From assembly GCA_026391075.1 (NCBI GenBank), contig JAPLES010000080.1, positions 1 through 64,000 on the forward strand: a stretch of 64,000 bases of DNA, read 5' to 3'. The notes below the pieces were generated by a model. It did not search any database. It saw only the letters and a list, made by a program, of their open reading frames with translations, and was not told where the DNA came from. The number at the start of each line of letters is the position of its first letter. The stretch's first letter is position 1. Made by a program: the position numbers and the translations under genes. Source of the stretch: Bacteroidota bacterium. Its GTDB lineage: Bacteria > Bacteroidota > Bacteroidia > Chitinophagales > LD1. Below are positions 51,295-62,234 of this stretch, piece after piece.

Positions 51295-52602
51295 ATGAAA
51301 AGAGGAATCCTCTACATTTTACTTTCCTGTTTGATACATCAAACTTATTCGCAAACATTAGCCACGCAACGTTGCACCGCTTTTGAAAAAGGAATGAATC
51401 TTTCTAATTGGCTGGAGGCTGCATGGCAACCAAATTGGCCTACCTCCAATGGTTATTCAAAAGCTGATTTACAAAAAATGAAAGATGCAGGAATAAAATC
51501 ATTGCGACTTCCCATTTGCTTTGCACGCGTTGTTGATTCTATTGCTCCTTATTTTGTAGATACCAATCATGTTCTCTTTTCGCGCATTGATTCTGTTATA
51601 CAATGGGCCAACGAATTGCAAATGAATGTGATCATTGATAACCATCACGAATGGTCTTTTACCAACGAACGGTGGCGAGTAAATCGTGAACGCTTTGCGC
51701 ATTTGTGGGCAGTGGTTGCCGCTAAATATAAATACCTAGACCCCAATCGTTACACCTTTGAATTGTTGAATGAGCCGCCTTTATTCTTTGCGCTCGATTC
51801 GCTAAATAATGTTTTTAACGATGCCATTGATTCTATTCGTCAACACAGTACTTCGCATACCATCATCGTTACGCCAAACGCATCAAGTTTAGGAATTGCT
51901 TACAACACTAACTACACTCCTCTGCCCGATACTAATTTGATTTACACCTGGCATTGCTACGACCCTGTTGATTTTACCCATCAGGGTTTTACCTGGACAA
52001 ATCCGGTTTTCCCTACCGGCACACCCTTCCCAATTATTCCTACCAGTTTTTATGAATCAATTTTATACGAAGGCATTACCCGCCTTAATCATTGGCGCGA
52101 TACGTTCAATCGTCCGGTTTTTTTAGGCGAGTTTGGTGTGGGAGAATTTGCCGATGATGCCAGCCGCTGCAACTGGATGGAGTACATGGGACACCAATTA
52201 GATTCTACACATACTTCCTGGTTTTATTGGGACTGGCGTTGGGATTTTAGCCTATTCAATTCACACGTAGTTTCTGCCGATAGTGTAATTCCTTGCTTTG
52301 CTCATGCGCTGCATTTGTATGGCGATACTGTTTTTAGTTCAATGAAACAAGAACAAAGTTTAGTTCCGTTTAACGCGAATGTTTATCCAACTATTATTTG
52401 TACTGGAAACAGTTTTCACATTTCAGTTGAAGGAGTTTCGAATTTTAATTGCAAAATATTTGATAGCACCGGCCGATTAGTGCAACAACAAAATTTTACG
52501 CAAAGCGAAACCAACGTTTCGTTTCCCTATGAATGTGGAATTTATTTTGTGCAAGTAATGGCAGATAATAAAATGGTGGTAAAAAAATTAGTGGTGGATT
52601 AA
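51295..52602 (+). CDS. Glycoside hydrolase family 5 (cellulase-like) with T9SS type A sorting domain
   Basis: A 435-residue exported enzyme: signal peptide 1-19, GH5 (beta/alpha)8 barrel about 25-335, sorting domain about 365-435. Catalytic acid/base E160 lies in TFELLNEP and nucleophile E279 in VFLGEFGVGE; NHHEW and TWHCYDP supply further subsite residues. GH5 members hydrolyse beta-1,4-glucan, mannan or related chains; the subfamily is not assigned. The ATG at 51295 gives the signal peptide (the frame reaches 51262 with TTG). The sorting domain is somewhat divergent (NVYPTIICTGNSFHISV, ending VVKKLVVD). It follows the giant protein by 59 bp and overlaps the convergent amidase stop by 4 bp. 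Confidence 0.88.
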   Translation: MKRGILYILLSCLIHQTYSQTLATQRCTAFEKGMNLSNWLEAAWQPNWPTSNGYSKADLQKMKDAGIKSLRLPICFARVVDSIAPYFVDTNHVLFSRIDSVIQWANELQMNVIIDNHHEWSFTNERWRVNRERFAHLWAVVAAKYKYLDPNRYTFELLNEPPLFFALDSLNNVFNDAIDSIRQHSTSHTIIVTPNASSLGIAYNTNYTPLPDTNLIYTWHCYDPVDFTHQGFTWTNPVFPTGTPFPIIPTSFYESILYEGITRLNHWRDTFNRPVFLGEFGVGEFADDASRCNWMEYMGHQLDSTHTSWFYWDWRWDFSLFNSHVVSADSVIPCFAHALHLYGDTVFSSMKQEQSLVPFNANVYPTIICTGNSFHISVEGVSNFNCKIFDSTGRLVQQQNFTQSETNVSFPYECGIYFVQVMADNKMVVKKLVVD

Positions 52603-54239
52603 TGCTCCGTAATTTTATTTGCTACGAGCGTGCTTTTGAATTCAGGTTTTTTTCTAGCTCCAAACAACTGTTCAAAAGCGTACGCTATTCCCAATAATTT
52701 AGGTTCGCTGTAAGCTTCCGAAAAAAACGAAACACCTACGGGCAAGTCGTAAACAAAACCAGCCGGAACAGTAATGTGAGGATAACCCGCCATTGCCGCA
52801 GGAGCCGAAAAACTAATATCGCCCCAGTGGTCGCCATAAATTAAATCGGTAGTGCAAGCCGGACCCGAAGTAAGGCCCATAATAGCATCCAAATTATTTT
52901 TGCTCATTACTTCATCAATAATTTTGCGCGAATTGTCGCGGCTGAGCGATAACGCATTTAGGTAAACATCTGTTTTTAGACCATCTGTTTTTTCTGCATT
53001 CTCAAAAATTTCTTGTTGAAAGAAAGGCATCATTACGTTTTCTTCTTTTTTGTTGAAGGCAATCAAATCGGCCAGCGTTTTAATTTTTGCATTGCTTTTA
53101 GAAAGATACTTGTTCAAGCCATCTTTGAACTCGCACAACAACACTTCCAATTCTGCATCACCTAATTTGCTTAGTGGTTCCAAGATTTGAATTTCAACCA
53201 CCACCGCTTCTGCGCTCTTTAGTTGTTGAATAATTTTGTGAAAGAGCAAATTCAGTTTTGTGTTTTTGCTTGACCAAACCGCTTCTACTCCTATTCGTTT
53301 TCCTTTCAATAAACCTGCCTGCAAAAATTTAGTGTAATCGGAAAATGTTTTTCCCTTACTTAATGCTGATGCATTATCGTTCTCATCTATGCCAGTTATT
53401 ACCCCTAATAAAATGGCAGCATCTTTTACGGTGCGTGCAATTGGGCCGGCTGTATCTTGCGTTTCTGAAATTGGAATGATTCCCGTTCTGCTTATTAAGC
53501 CCACAGTAGGTTTTAATCCTACCACACCATTAACCGAAGCCGGTGCCACAATGGAACCATCCGTTTCGGTTCCTATAGCTACTGCACAAAGATTAGCCGA
53601 TACCGCTACTGCAGAACCGGAACTTGAGCCGCAAGGATTTCTATCGAGGATATAAGGATTTTTTGTTTGTCCGCCTCGGCTGCTCCAACCAGAAGATGAA
53701 TTTTCTGAACGAATATTTGCCCACTCGCTCAAATTTGTTTTACCCAATATAACTGCACCTGCTTGGCGCAATTGCTTTACCAGAAAAGCATCTTGCGCTG
53801 GTTTATTGCCATCCAATGCTAATGAACCCGCAGTGGTGTTCATATTTTCTACATCCATATTATCTTTTATCAAAACCGGAATTCCATGCAACAGGCCTCG
53901 TGTAGTACCGCTTTTTCTTTCTTCATCTAGAATAGTCGCTTCCTTTATGGCTGTAGGATTAATTTCAATCACCGACTTTAAAGCGATTCCGTTTTTATCA
54001 ATGCCATCAATGCGTTTCAAATAAATTTCTGCAAGCTGCAAAGCGGTTAATTTACCCGAGCTCATTTTTTGCTGCAGTTCATCTATAGTAATTTCATTCA
54101 ACTCAAATTCGTCAACATAATTTTGCATGTTCTGTTTGTTTGCTTCGCCAGCCGATAATTTAGTAAATGATTCTATTGACAAAGTGCCGGCTACCAAGCC
54201 AAGCAGAGAACCGTTTGAAATGAATTTTTTCCGTTTCAT
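52599..54239 (-). CDS. Amidase signature family hydrolase
   Basis: A 546-residue amidase with the Ser-cisSer-Lys triad: K125 in PVLIKDNMD, cis-Ser S206 in NPCGSSSGSA and nucleophile S229 in GTETDGSI. The GLKPTVGLISRTGIIPI segment is typical of the family. The N-terminus (MKRKKFISNGSLLGLVAGTL) looks like a signal or lipoprotein leader, so it may be periplasmic. Substrate is unknown; members of this subgroup act on amides, peptides or acyl amides. It is not GatA, which is shorter, cytoplasmic and lacks this leader. The frame extends to 54308 but 54239 is the better start. Confidence 0.85.
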   Translation of the reverse strand: MKRKKFISNGSLLGLVAGTLSIESFTKLSAGEANKQNMQNYVDEFELNEITIDELQQKMSSGKLTALQLAEIYLKRIDGIDKNGIALKSVIEINPTAIKEATILDEERKSGTTRGLLHGIPVLIKDNMDVENMNTTAGSLALDGNKPAQDAFLVKQLRQAGAVILGKTNLSEWANIRSENSSSGWSSRGGQTKNPYILDRNPCGSSSGSAVAVSANLCAVAIGTETDGSIVAPASVNGVVGLKPTVGLISRTGIIPISETQDTAGPIARTVKDAAILLGVITGIDENDNASALSKGKTFSDYTKFLQAGLLKGKRIGVEAVWSSKNTKLNLLFHKIIQQLKSAEAVVVEIQILEPLSKLGDAELEVLLCEFKDGLNKYLSKSNAKIKTLADLIAFNKKEENVMMPFFQQEIFENAEKTDGLKTDVYLNALSLSRDNSRKIIDEVMSKNNLDAIMGLTSGPACTTDLIYGDHWGDISFSAPAAMAGYPHITVPAGFVYDLPVGVSFFSEAYSEPKLLGIAYAFEQLFGARKKPEFKSTLVANKITEH

Positions 54240-54298
54240 AAAAAATAAATTGGTGAATAAATGTGAGCGGTGGCTGTAATTCAATGATAGAAAATTAT

Positions 54299-54853
54299 TC
54301 ACGCACATCTAGGATTATAATCCCATTGCATCACCAGAAAATTATCGGGTTGCAAACCAAAATCAAGTGCAGCGGCCAGCCATTTAGTTTTTGTTTCGCT
54401 TAATAAATCTTTGTTGTTTCTTTTTGCTTGCGCAAAAAGTATTTCGCCATTCTTCCAAGCCAACACATCCCAGCAGCCTTCGTAAGAATGACTGTTCAAC
54501 TTTGCTATTCCGTTAAGCAACGCGTTAATTTTTAGTTCTGCGATAGGTTCATGCTTTTGGTTTTCATACTTCTCATCTTTCCATTCTGCAATTAAAACGG
54601 GTGGTTTATTTCTTCGGTTATAGTTTAGTAGCCATCGCGCTTGCCAACCGTCATCTATCAATTGTTTTAGCAAAGCAAGTTCGGCAAACATGGGTTTGTC
54701 GTCAACCGAAACAATCACTTTACCACCAAAACTTTCTTTCAGCGGTATGCCTTTCCATTTTTGAAACTGCACTACACATTTAGGAATTTCAATTTCGCTT
54801 TCGCTTAATTGGAAGATTTCGGCATAGGCAGGATTTAAAAACGTTGGATACAT
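54299..54853 (-). CDS. Hypothetical protein, possible VRR-NUC/PD-(D/E)XK-like domain
   Basis: A 184-residue protein without signal peptide or clear family. Residues 125-165 resemble the core of VRR-NUC-type nucleases: CWDVLAWKNGEILFAQAK with D129, then LSETKTKWLAAAL. In the classic motif a Glu-x-Lys follows; here it is Q142-A-K144, so if the fold is right the second acidic ligand is missing. The first 120 residues contain a strand-rich part with YNRRNKPPVLIAEWKDEK. The start at 54853 (MYPTFLNP) is preferred over 54889. It is 60 bp upstream of the amidase gene on the same strand, but no functional link is evident. Confidence 0.6.
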   Translation of the reverse strand: MYPTFLNPAYAEIFQLSESEIEIPKCVVQFQKWKGIPLKESFGGKVIVSVDDKPMFAELALLKQLIDDGWQARWLLNYNRRNKPPVLIAEWKDEKYENQKHEPIAELKINALLNGIAKLNSHSYEGCWDVLAWKNGEILFAQAKRNNKDLLSETKTKWLAAALDFGLQPDNFLVMQWDYNPRCA

Positions 54854-54924
54854 ATTTTTGAATACCGCAAAGAGAAAAAAAAGAAGCAAGATGAGTTACT
54901 GAAAGAAATGCATACAACTTCGTT

Positions 54925-54999
54925 GATGATTACGCAGATAACAGCTATTGATTTCAAAGATTTAATCCAAAAATCAATGAATTTATCTGCGTAATCATC
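54925..54999. repeat. Palindromic element (GATGATTACGCAGATA)
   Basis: Arms of 16 bp, GATGATTACGCAGATA (54925-54940) and its complement (54984-54999), with a nested 8-bp pair ATTGATTT / AAATCAAT (54947-54954, 54971-54978). No T-run. It fills the divergent gap between two hypothetical genes. Confidence 0.65.
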
Positions 55000-55108
55000 C
55001 GCCAGGTAATGGTTTTGTATTTAAGTGACTAAACCAGAAATGGAAAAGTATCGCCATCTCTTTTATCGACAGCAACCGTAATCTGTGCGAGAGTATTATT
55101 TTGGTCGC

Positions 55109-55579
55109 ATGAAAGCCGCTACCGTTAACGAACTAAAGAAAGAGTTGAGTCATCTTTCTGCAAAAGACTTGGTAGAATTATGCAATCGACTGGCACGCTT
55201 TAAAAAAGAAAACAAAGAACTGCTCACCTATTTGCTTTTCGAAGCCCACGATGAAGCCGCCTACATTAAAGGCGTAAAGAGCGAAATAGATTTTGGCTTT
55301 AGTGAAATACCGAAAGGGAATAGTTTGTATTTAGTAAAGAAAAGTGTTCGCAAAATTTTGCGCAGCACCAATAAATATATTCGATACACCGGTTCTAAAA
55401 CTGCCGAAGCAGAATTGTTGATTCATTTTGCACTAACCCTAAAGCATTCAGGAATTCCTATTGATAAAAGCACAGCACTCACCAATTTGTATCAAACGCA
55501 ATTGAAAAAAATAAATAAAACGATACTCACCTTTCACGAAGATTTGCAACATGATTATCGTTCGGCCTTAGCCAGCTAA
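55109..55579 (+). CDS. Conserved-looking hypothetical protein, helical
   Basis: A 156-residue soluble protein, alpha-helical by composition, with no signal peptide. Segments include VNELKKELSHLSAKDLVELC, then NRLARFKKENKELLTYLLF and KKSVRKILRSTNKYIRY. I recall similar Bacteroidota proteins (possibly the DUF6155 group), but cannot confirm. No catalytic motif is visible. The ATG at 55109 is preferred to the GTG at 55085. It is divergent from the nuclease-like gene and convergent with the gene at 55617. Confidence 0.65.
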   Translation: MKAATVNELKKELSHLSAKDLVELCNRLARFKKENKELLTYLLFEAHDEAAYIKGVKSEIDFGFSEIPKGNSLYLVKKSVRKILRSTNKYIRYTGSKTAEAELLIHFALTLKHSGIPIDKSTALTNLYQTQLKKINKTILTFHEDLQHDYRSALAS

Positions 55580-55616
55580 TTATATCAGGCAAGGGGATAG
55601 CTACCTAAATGAAATT

Positions 55617-56249
55617 CTACTTATCCTTTTTCTTAAAATCTCCGCGCTTCCAGGCTCTAATGAATTCGGCCCAAGCCAGCGGATTGAAAATATTTTGTGG
55701 CGGTGTTTGACCGTAGTAATAAGTTTTTGCCGAAGTATTTCTAAGCGCAATACTGCTGGCTTCTCCCCCATCCATTTCTAAACGTTCGCCTAATTCAGCT
55801 AAACGCTCTCTATCCATGTTCTTTTTTGCACGCTGCAAATCATCATCGGGCAAATGTAAATCAATAAAGGCCCGAGGGAATTGTTCGCGCCCGCCCCAAG
55901 GATAAATAATAGTACTAGGCAAATAGGTTTCGCTCTTAGTCATTATTTGAATGACAGAAAATTTTTCAAGTTCCAACCGGGCAGGAATTACATATCTAAC
56001 AGGTGTAAATCCTACACAAGTAAAATAAAGTGTGTCGGCTTCATGAGCAGCAAAAGAGAAAAAGCCATCGGGTCCTGCTGTGGCTACTCTTCCGCGATTG
56101 AGAATGGTAATGTGCGCGAACGGAACGCCCATTAAACTATCTGCTGTAAGTGTGTATCCCGAAAACTGAATTAGTCTTTCTTGTTTTTGCGAAAAGCAAA
56201 TATTGAAAACCGTCAGACTAATGATAATAGTTAGAGTTATTTTTTTCAC
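55617..56249 (-). CDS. Carboxypeptidase-regulatory-like domain protein, exported
   Basis: A 210-residue exported protein with signal peptide 1-20 (ending CFSQ). Residues about 28-105 form a carboxypeptidase-D-like regulatory domain (GYTLTADSLMGVPFAHITI, GPDGFFSFAAHEADTLYFTC, GFTPVRYVI). The C-terminal 90 residues are charged and end KRGDFKKKDK. No TonB plug follows, so it is a stand-alone member, a type often found in Bacteroidota. Function unknown; envelope location is likely. It is followed on the same strand by no close partner. Confidence 0.75.
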   Translation of the reverse strand: MKKITLTIIISLTVFNICFSQKQERLIQFSGYTLTADSLMGVPFAHITILNRGRVATAGPDGFFSFAAHEADTLYFTCVGFTPVRYVIPARLELEKFSVIQIMTKSETYLPSTIIYPWGGREQFPRAFIDLHLPDDDLQRAKKNMDRERLAELGERLEMDGGEASSIALRNTSAKTYYYGQTPPQNIFNPLAWAEFIRAWKRGDFKKKDK

Positions 56250-56330
56250 GTAGCGAATTTATGAATCAAGAACTCTTTTGTATCGAAATATTGTTTGCGC
56301 CTGTAAATGATTGAGAATAATTAACAGCGA

Positions 56331-56373
56331 CAAAAAAAACAAAACCCGCTGACTCACGGAGTCAGGCGGGTTT
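56331..56373 (-). terminator. Intrinsic terminator of the AONS-family gene (minus strand)
   Basis: Hairpin AACCCGC-TGACTC / GAGTCAGGCGGGTT with one bulge and a 3-nt loop, followed on the minus strand by a run of T (plus CAAAAAAAACAAAA). It lies 23 bp past the stop of the gene at 56396. Confidence 0.85.
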
Positions 56374-56395
56374 GTGAATGACAAAACCAAAAAGG

Positions 56396-57694
56396 TTAAG
56401 CCACTTTCAATCTTGTGAAAGGCTCCATTTCAATAGCCTTGTCCATTTTCTTTATCCCAAAATCAGTATACAGTTCTTCCATACTGTAGTTTTCTTCCTT
56501 CATAAATTTGGGAATGGCGTAAGCAATGCGTTCGAGTATGTTGTTTATGTCTTGCAACGAATGGTGGCGTGTAAGGGTAATGCGCATACCCGAATTTTTC
56601 ATTGGCACCGTAGGAAACATCATGTGATTACTGAAGTACCCTTCGTTTTGCAAAAACTTACAAGTTTTGTAACCAACTTCTTGTTTTCCGGTTCCTATGT
56701 AAAAGATAGGAGTGAGTTCATCATTGATAAGAGGAATATTGTACTTAGCGGCAGTTTGCGTAAAGAAAAACATGCGCTCATACAAATCATCTTGCAGCGT
56801 TTCAATCTCATTGCTTAGGTGAATCTTTGCCGAGGCAATACTTGCACCCAACACAGCGGGTTGAATGGGTCCCGAAAAAATACTTGAACTACCGCAATGC
56901 TGAATCAACCGTTTCTGCTCTTCATTGTAGAAAGCTAATACACCACCATTACTTCCAAATCCTTTTGCTAGTGATGAAGTAACAATCATGCGCGGGTGAA
57001 AAGGCATTTGACTTAAAGCATATCCTCTACCGTGTTTGCCCGTCCAACTCATGCCGTGTGCATCATCTACATACAAGTGAAACTCTTCGTACTTATTTAA
57101 AAAATCGTTGAGCACACCAAAGGGAGCGGTGTCGCCATAGATGGAGTAAATACTATCGCACATATACCATACGCGTTTGTGATTCTGTCGCAAAATCTGA
57201 ATGCACGTTTCCAAATGCTCCATATTATTGTGCTTCACAATTTCAGTGTACACACCTTCCGGTTTCACCATTTGAACAGCGTTTTTCACGCTGTTATGAA
57301 CTTGTTGGTCCATAATTATGGCATCATTCTCATCCATAATAGTTGGGATAGTACTGATGTGACCTAACGAAGTTGTTGGTGCCAAATAAACAGGCTTGCC
57401 CATAATTTGCGCAAGCAATTCTTCCAGTTCATCATACAGCTTTAAGGAACAGGAAGTTCGCGAGGTGGAAAATTGTGTTCCGTACCGCTGCACGGCTTCG
57501 ATTGCTGCAGCTTTCATTTTTTCGTTTGTTTCCAAACCCATGTAACTGCATGAGCTAAAATAAATGTAGTCCTTCCCTTTTACCCTAAGGTGTTTGCCAT
57601 CGAATTCATCAAGTTCGTTGACTAAGTGGAGAAGACCGAGTTCGCGCCCTTGTGAGGCGATCTTGTTGATAATTTCTGCAAATTCTTTTTTCAT
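56396..57694 (-). CDS. Pyridoxal-phosphate AONS-family acyltransferase (alpha-oxoamine synthase)
   Basis: A 432-residue PLP enzyme of the alpha-oxoamine synthase family (AONS/KBL/SPT). PLP lysine K244 is in SSLAKGFGSNGG; D211-A-H-G214 is the cofactor-contacting motif; GSSSIFSGPIQPA and MRITLTRHHS are typical. Such enzymes join an amino acid to an acyl thioester with loss of CO2. It is too short of neighbours to be called BioF, Kbl or Spt, and is somewhat longer than BioF (about 385). Start 57694 (MKKEFAEIINK) is chosen over 57775 because the extension is not conserved. The sensor kinase lies divergently upstream. Confidence 0.85.
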   Translation of the reverse strand: MKKEFAEIINKIASQGRELGLLHLVNELDEFDGKHLRVKGKDYIYFSSCSYMGLETNEKMKAAAIEAVQRYGTQFSTSRTSCSLKLYDELEELLAQIMGKPVYLAPTTSLGHISTIPTIMDENDAIIMDQQVHNSVKNAVQMVKPEGVYTEIVKHNNMEHLETCIQILRQNHKRVWYMCDSIYSIYGDTAPFGVLNDFLNKYEEFHLYVDDAHGMSWTGKHGRGYALSQMPFHPRMIVTSSLAKGFGSNGGVLAFYNEEQKRLIQHCGSSSIFSGPIQPAVLGASIASAKIHLSNEIETLQDDLYERMFFFTQTAAKYNIPLINDELTPIFYIGTGKQEVGYKTCKFLQNEGYFSNHMMFPTVPMKNSGMRITLTRHHSLQDINNILERIAYAIPKFMKEENYSMEELYTDFGIKKMDKAIEMEPFTRLKVA

Positions 57695-57946
57695 AGTCAG
57701 GGGGATTTTAGGACAGCAAAAGACAAGGAATAAAATTAGACTTCCATCATCGAAAAATCTGTTTGTTACAAACACTTTCTTGTGTTGTGTGAAATATAGA
57801 GTGGACAGTGAATCTTTTTGCCTGTGTAGTGGTTTACATAGTACAGTTTAGCTAGTGCACGGTGCAAAAAGAATTGAGGGAATACTCATGAACGGATTCA
57901 TTGCTCGTATTTTTGAGTTACTAAAAATGAAACTCCTTATTCCATT

Positions 57947-60469
57947 GTGGTGAAGAAAATTTTGAATCTTTTTACGGCAACATCCTATTGGAAGGAAAAA
58001 ATGATTTCTGCCCTTGCGCTCACCATGTATGTGGCAGGCAACATTATTGAATACTGTTTTACCGATACCAAAGAACACGACCCGCCTGCTATTTGGGCAA
58101 CTGCTATTGTCCTTTGCATTTTAGTGATTGTTGTTTCGGCTACTAAATGGAAAAGATTTACGCCCGATTTTTTTAAAGCCGTGGTGGTTATTATAAACGC
58201 TCATGTGATTTATGTGTACGGTACTAAAACCGGTTCTACCACCGAGGAGCAAGCTTTTTATCTCATGTTTAGCTATGCTGTTTTCATTGTTACCAGTCAA
58301 ATGGTAGATAACCGTAAGCAATTGATTTTATACACGCTTCTTGAAGTAGGGTTTTATGTTGGTATTGTGTTGTTGTTTTTAAATAATCACCCTATGCTGC
58401 TAGACCCTTTGCAGCAGTTGATGTTTTCCTTGGTGTTAGTTGGAAATTTTTTGGTGGGCACACAACGGCTTCAACTAACACAAGTGAGCGGAGGAAGCAG
58501 TCTTCAATTTAAATCGTTAAGTGAAAACGCACGCGATATTCAAAGCGTTATCAATTTGCAACTCGATTTTATTTATCTCAATCCAGCGGTGCTCGATATT
58601 TCGGGATATACCTTTGCCGAATTGCAGGGTAAGAATTTTTTAAGCATGGTGGCCGATTTGGATAAAGAATCCGTTTCATTGGTCATAAACCAACTCAAAG
58701 AGCAAGAAGAAGGAAGGCAAAGTGTGGAATACAGAATTAATGTGAAGGGTGGCAACCACCTTTGGGTAGAAAGTATTTTCAGTTTGTTTAAACCAGATCC
58801 TAACTCAAACACAAAATTAATTTTTACAGAAACGCGTGATATTGAAACACGTAAAATGTTGGAAGCCGAAATTCAACAGCAAATGAAGGTGGAAGAAATG
58901 TTGATTAAGCACTCTAACCAATTCATTAATGTGGAGCGCTCAGAAATTCAGCAAAACATTGATACTGCATTGGGTGAGTTTGGTGGTATGCTAAAAGCTG
59001 AAGGTGTTTTGGTTTATCGTATGCACGGAAAACTGCAGGATGAGTTTCGTTCAACCAACCAATGGTTTTCAAAACCCGAAGAGAAATTGAATTCGCAATT
59101 CAATTTGGTGGTAAAAATTAATCAACAATTATTAGTGTTTTTAAGAAGCATGCGAGGCAGTCAGTCATCGCACGGTAATTTTATTCCAACTCCTCAGCTT
59201 CATCAAATACAAATAATACCAAACGAAACACTGAGCGGCAAAATGTTTTATCTCATTCCGTTGCAGAGTGGAAACATTGTGAACGGATTCGTCATTTTCA
59301 TTTTCGATGAAAATATAAACCACATTCAGCGCAGCTTCTTTGGTTTGGTGGGTAACATGATTGCCAGTGCTTTCTCGCGCCTTCGTACCGAAATGAAATT
59401 GCATGAGTTGCAATTAACCAACGAATTTATCCTGCGCGCCTTACCCGATTGGTTGTATATCGTCAATAAAAAATCGCAGTTCTCTGGCAGTAATAATTAC
59501 TCTTCACTTGAGCCTTATATACCAGATTATGATTTGATGGGCAAAACTTTTCAGGAAGTTTTACCTGCCGAAACAGCTCAACTTTTTGCTAATGCTCTTG
59601 ACTTTGTTATTGATAACGATATGCCTTCGGGTTTCGAATTTTATGATACCACTATCAAGAAGGATAAATATTTCAAGGTAATTATAGCTCCGTTTAAGGC
59701 AAACGAATACCTCGTTATCATGAGAGATATTACTGACTTGAAGGAGGCACAAAATGAAATTGCAAACAAGGCGCGCAAACTTGAACTTTCGAATAAAGAG
59801 TTGGAAGAGTTTGCTTATGTGGTTAGTCACGACTTGAAACAACCTACAAAAACTATTGTATCGTATTTACAATTGCTTAAGAAAAAACATGCTGCTGTAC
59901 TTACTCCAGAAGCAAACGAGTTTATTGATTATTCTATTGAAGGCGCAAATAAAATGACAGTGCTTATTGGCGATATTCTCAACTACGCGCGTATGGAACA
60001 GGATTTAGTTATTAATCCTGATGTTGATTTCAATATTCTGGTTCAAAAAGTTTGTGGTGTATTAAAAGATCACCTCGATAAAAACAGCGCTACAGTTACC
60101 GTAGCTGATTTACCAAAAGTTTCGTGTAACGAAGTAATGATAGGGGAGATATTCCAAAACCTTCTCGAGAACGGTATTAAATACAACATGAGCGAAAAGA
60201 AAACAGCTGACATCAGTGTGATTGAGCATCCTACTGAATGGGAGTTTCTAATAAAAGATAACGGAATTGGGTTCGACCAAAAAGATGCTAATGATATTTT
60301 CAAAATCTTCAAACGCTTACCCACTGAACAGGAATTTCAAGGAACCGGAATTGGTTTAGGTATTTGCAAGAAAGTAATGGATAAACATGCCGGTAGAATA
60401 TGGGCTATATCTGAAAAAGGAAAAGGAAGTACGTTCCATTTTACCTTGCCTAAGAAAGCAGTGAGTTGA
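57947..60469 (+). CDS. Membrane PAS/GAF sensor histidine kinase
   Basis: An 840-residue two-component sensor. The N-terminal 180 residues hold about five to six hydrophobic helices, then PAS (about 200-320: INLQLDFIYLNPAVLDISG, TETRDIETRK), a GAF-like region (about 325-500), a second PAS-like part (about 515-610: FILRALPDWLYIV), HisKA with phospho-acceptor H628 in YVVSHDLKQPTK, and HATPase_c (N-box QNLLENGIKYN, DNGIGFDQKD, GTGIGLGICKKVM). No partner regulator is adjacent. The start is uncertain: GTG at 57947, or ATG at 58001 with AAGGAAAAA in front. The former keeps an amphipathic pre-helix. Confidence 0.88.
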   Translation: MVKKILNLFTATSYWKEKMISALALTMYVAGNIIEYCFTDTKEHDPPAIWATAIVLCILVIVVSATKWKRFTPDFFKAVVVIINAHVIYVYGTKTGSTTEEQAFYLMFSYAVFIVTSQMVDNRKQLILYTLLEVGFYVGIVLLFLNNHPMLLDPLQQLMFSLVLVGNFLVGTQRLQLTQVSGGSSLQFKSLSENARDIQSVINLQLDFIYLNPAVLDISGYTFAELQGKNFLSMVADLDKESVSLVINQLKEQEEGRQSVEYRINVKGGNHLWVESIFSLFKPDPNSNTKLIFTETRDIETRKMLEAEIQQQMKVEEMLIKHSNQFINVERSEIQQNIDTALGEFGGMLKAEGVLVYRMHGKLQDEFRSTNQWFSKPEEKLNSQFNLVVKINQQLLVFLRSMRGSQSSHGNFIPTPQLHQIQIIPNETLSGKMFYLIPLQSGNIVNGFVIFIFDENINHIQRSFFGLVGNMIASAFSRLRTEMKLHELQLTNEFILRALPDWLYIVNKKSQFSGSNNYSSLEPYIPDYDLMGKTFQEVLPAETAQLFANALDFVIDNDMPSGFEFYDTTIKKDKYFKVIIAPFKANEYLVIMRDITDLKEAQNEIANKARKLELSNKELEEFAYVVSHDLKQPTKTIVSYLQLLKKKHAAVLTPEANEFIDYSIEGANKMTVLIGDILNYARMEQDLVINPDVDFNILVQKVCGVLKDHLDKNSATVTVADLPKVSCNEVMIGEIFQNLLENGIKYNMSEKKTADISVIEHPTEWEFLIKDNGIGFDQKDANDIFKIFKRLPTEQEFQGTGIGLGICKKVMDKHAGRIWAISEKGKGSTFHFTLPKKAVS

Positions 60470-60485
60470 TATTTTTCGGAACCTA

Positions 60486-62140
<1,655 letters not shown>

Positions 62141-62234
62141 TGATATTTCTATAAACAGCGAACTTGTTTTTTAAGAGGCGCGAATGTAAAATTTTGAAAG
62201 GAAAATTAGCGCAGATGAGCGCGAAAGGATTTGA

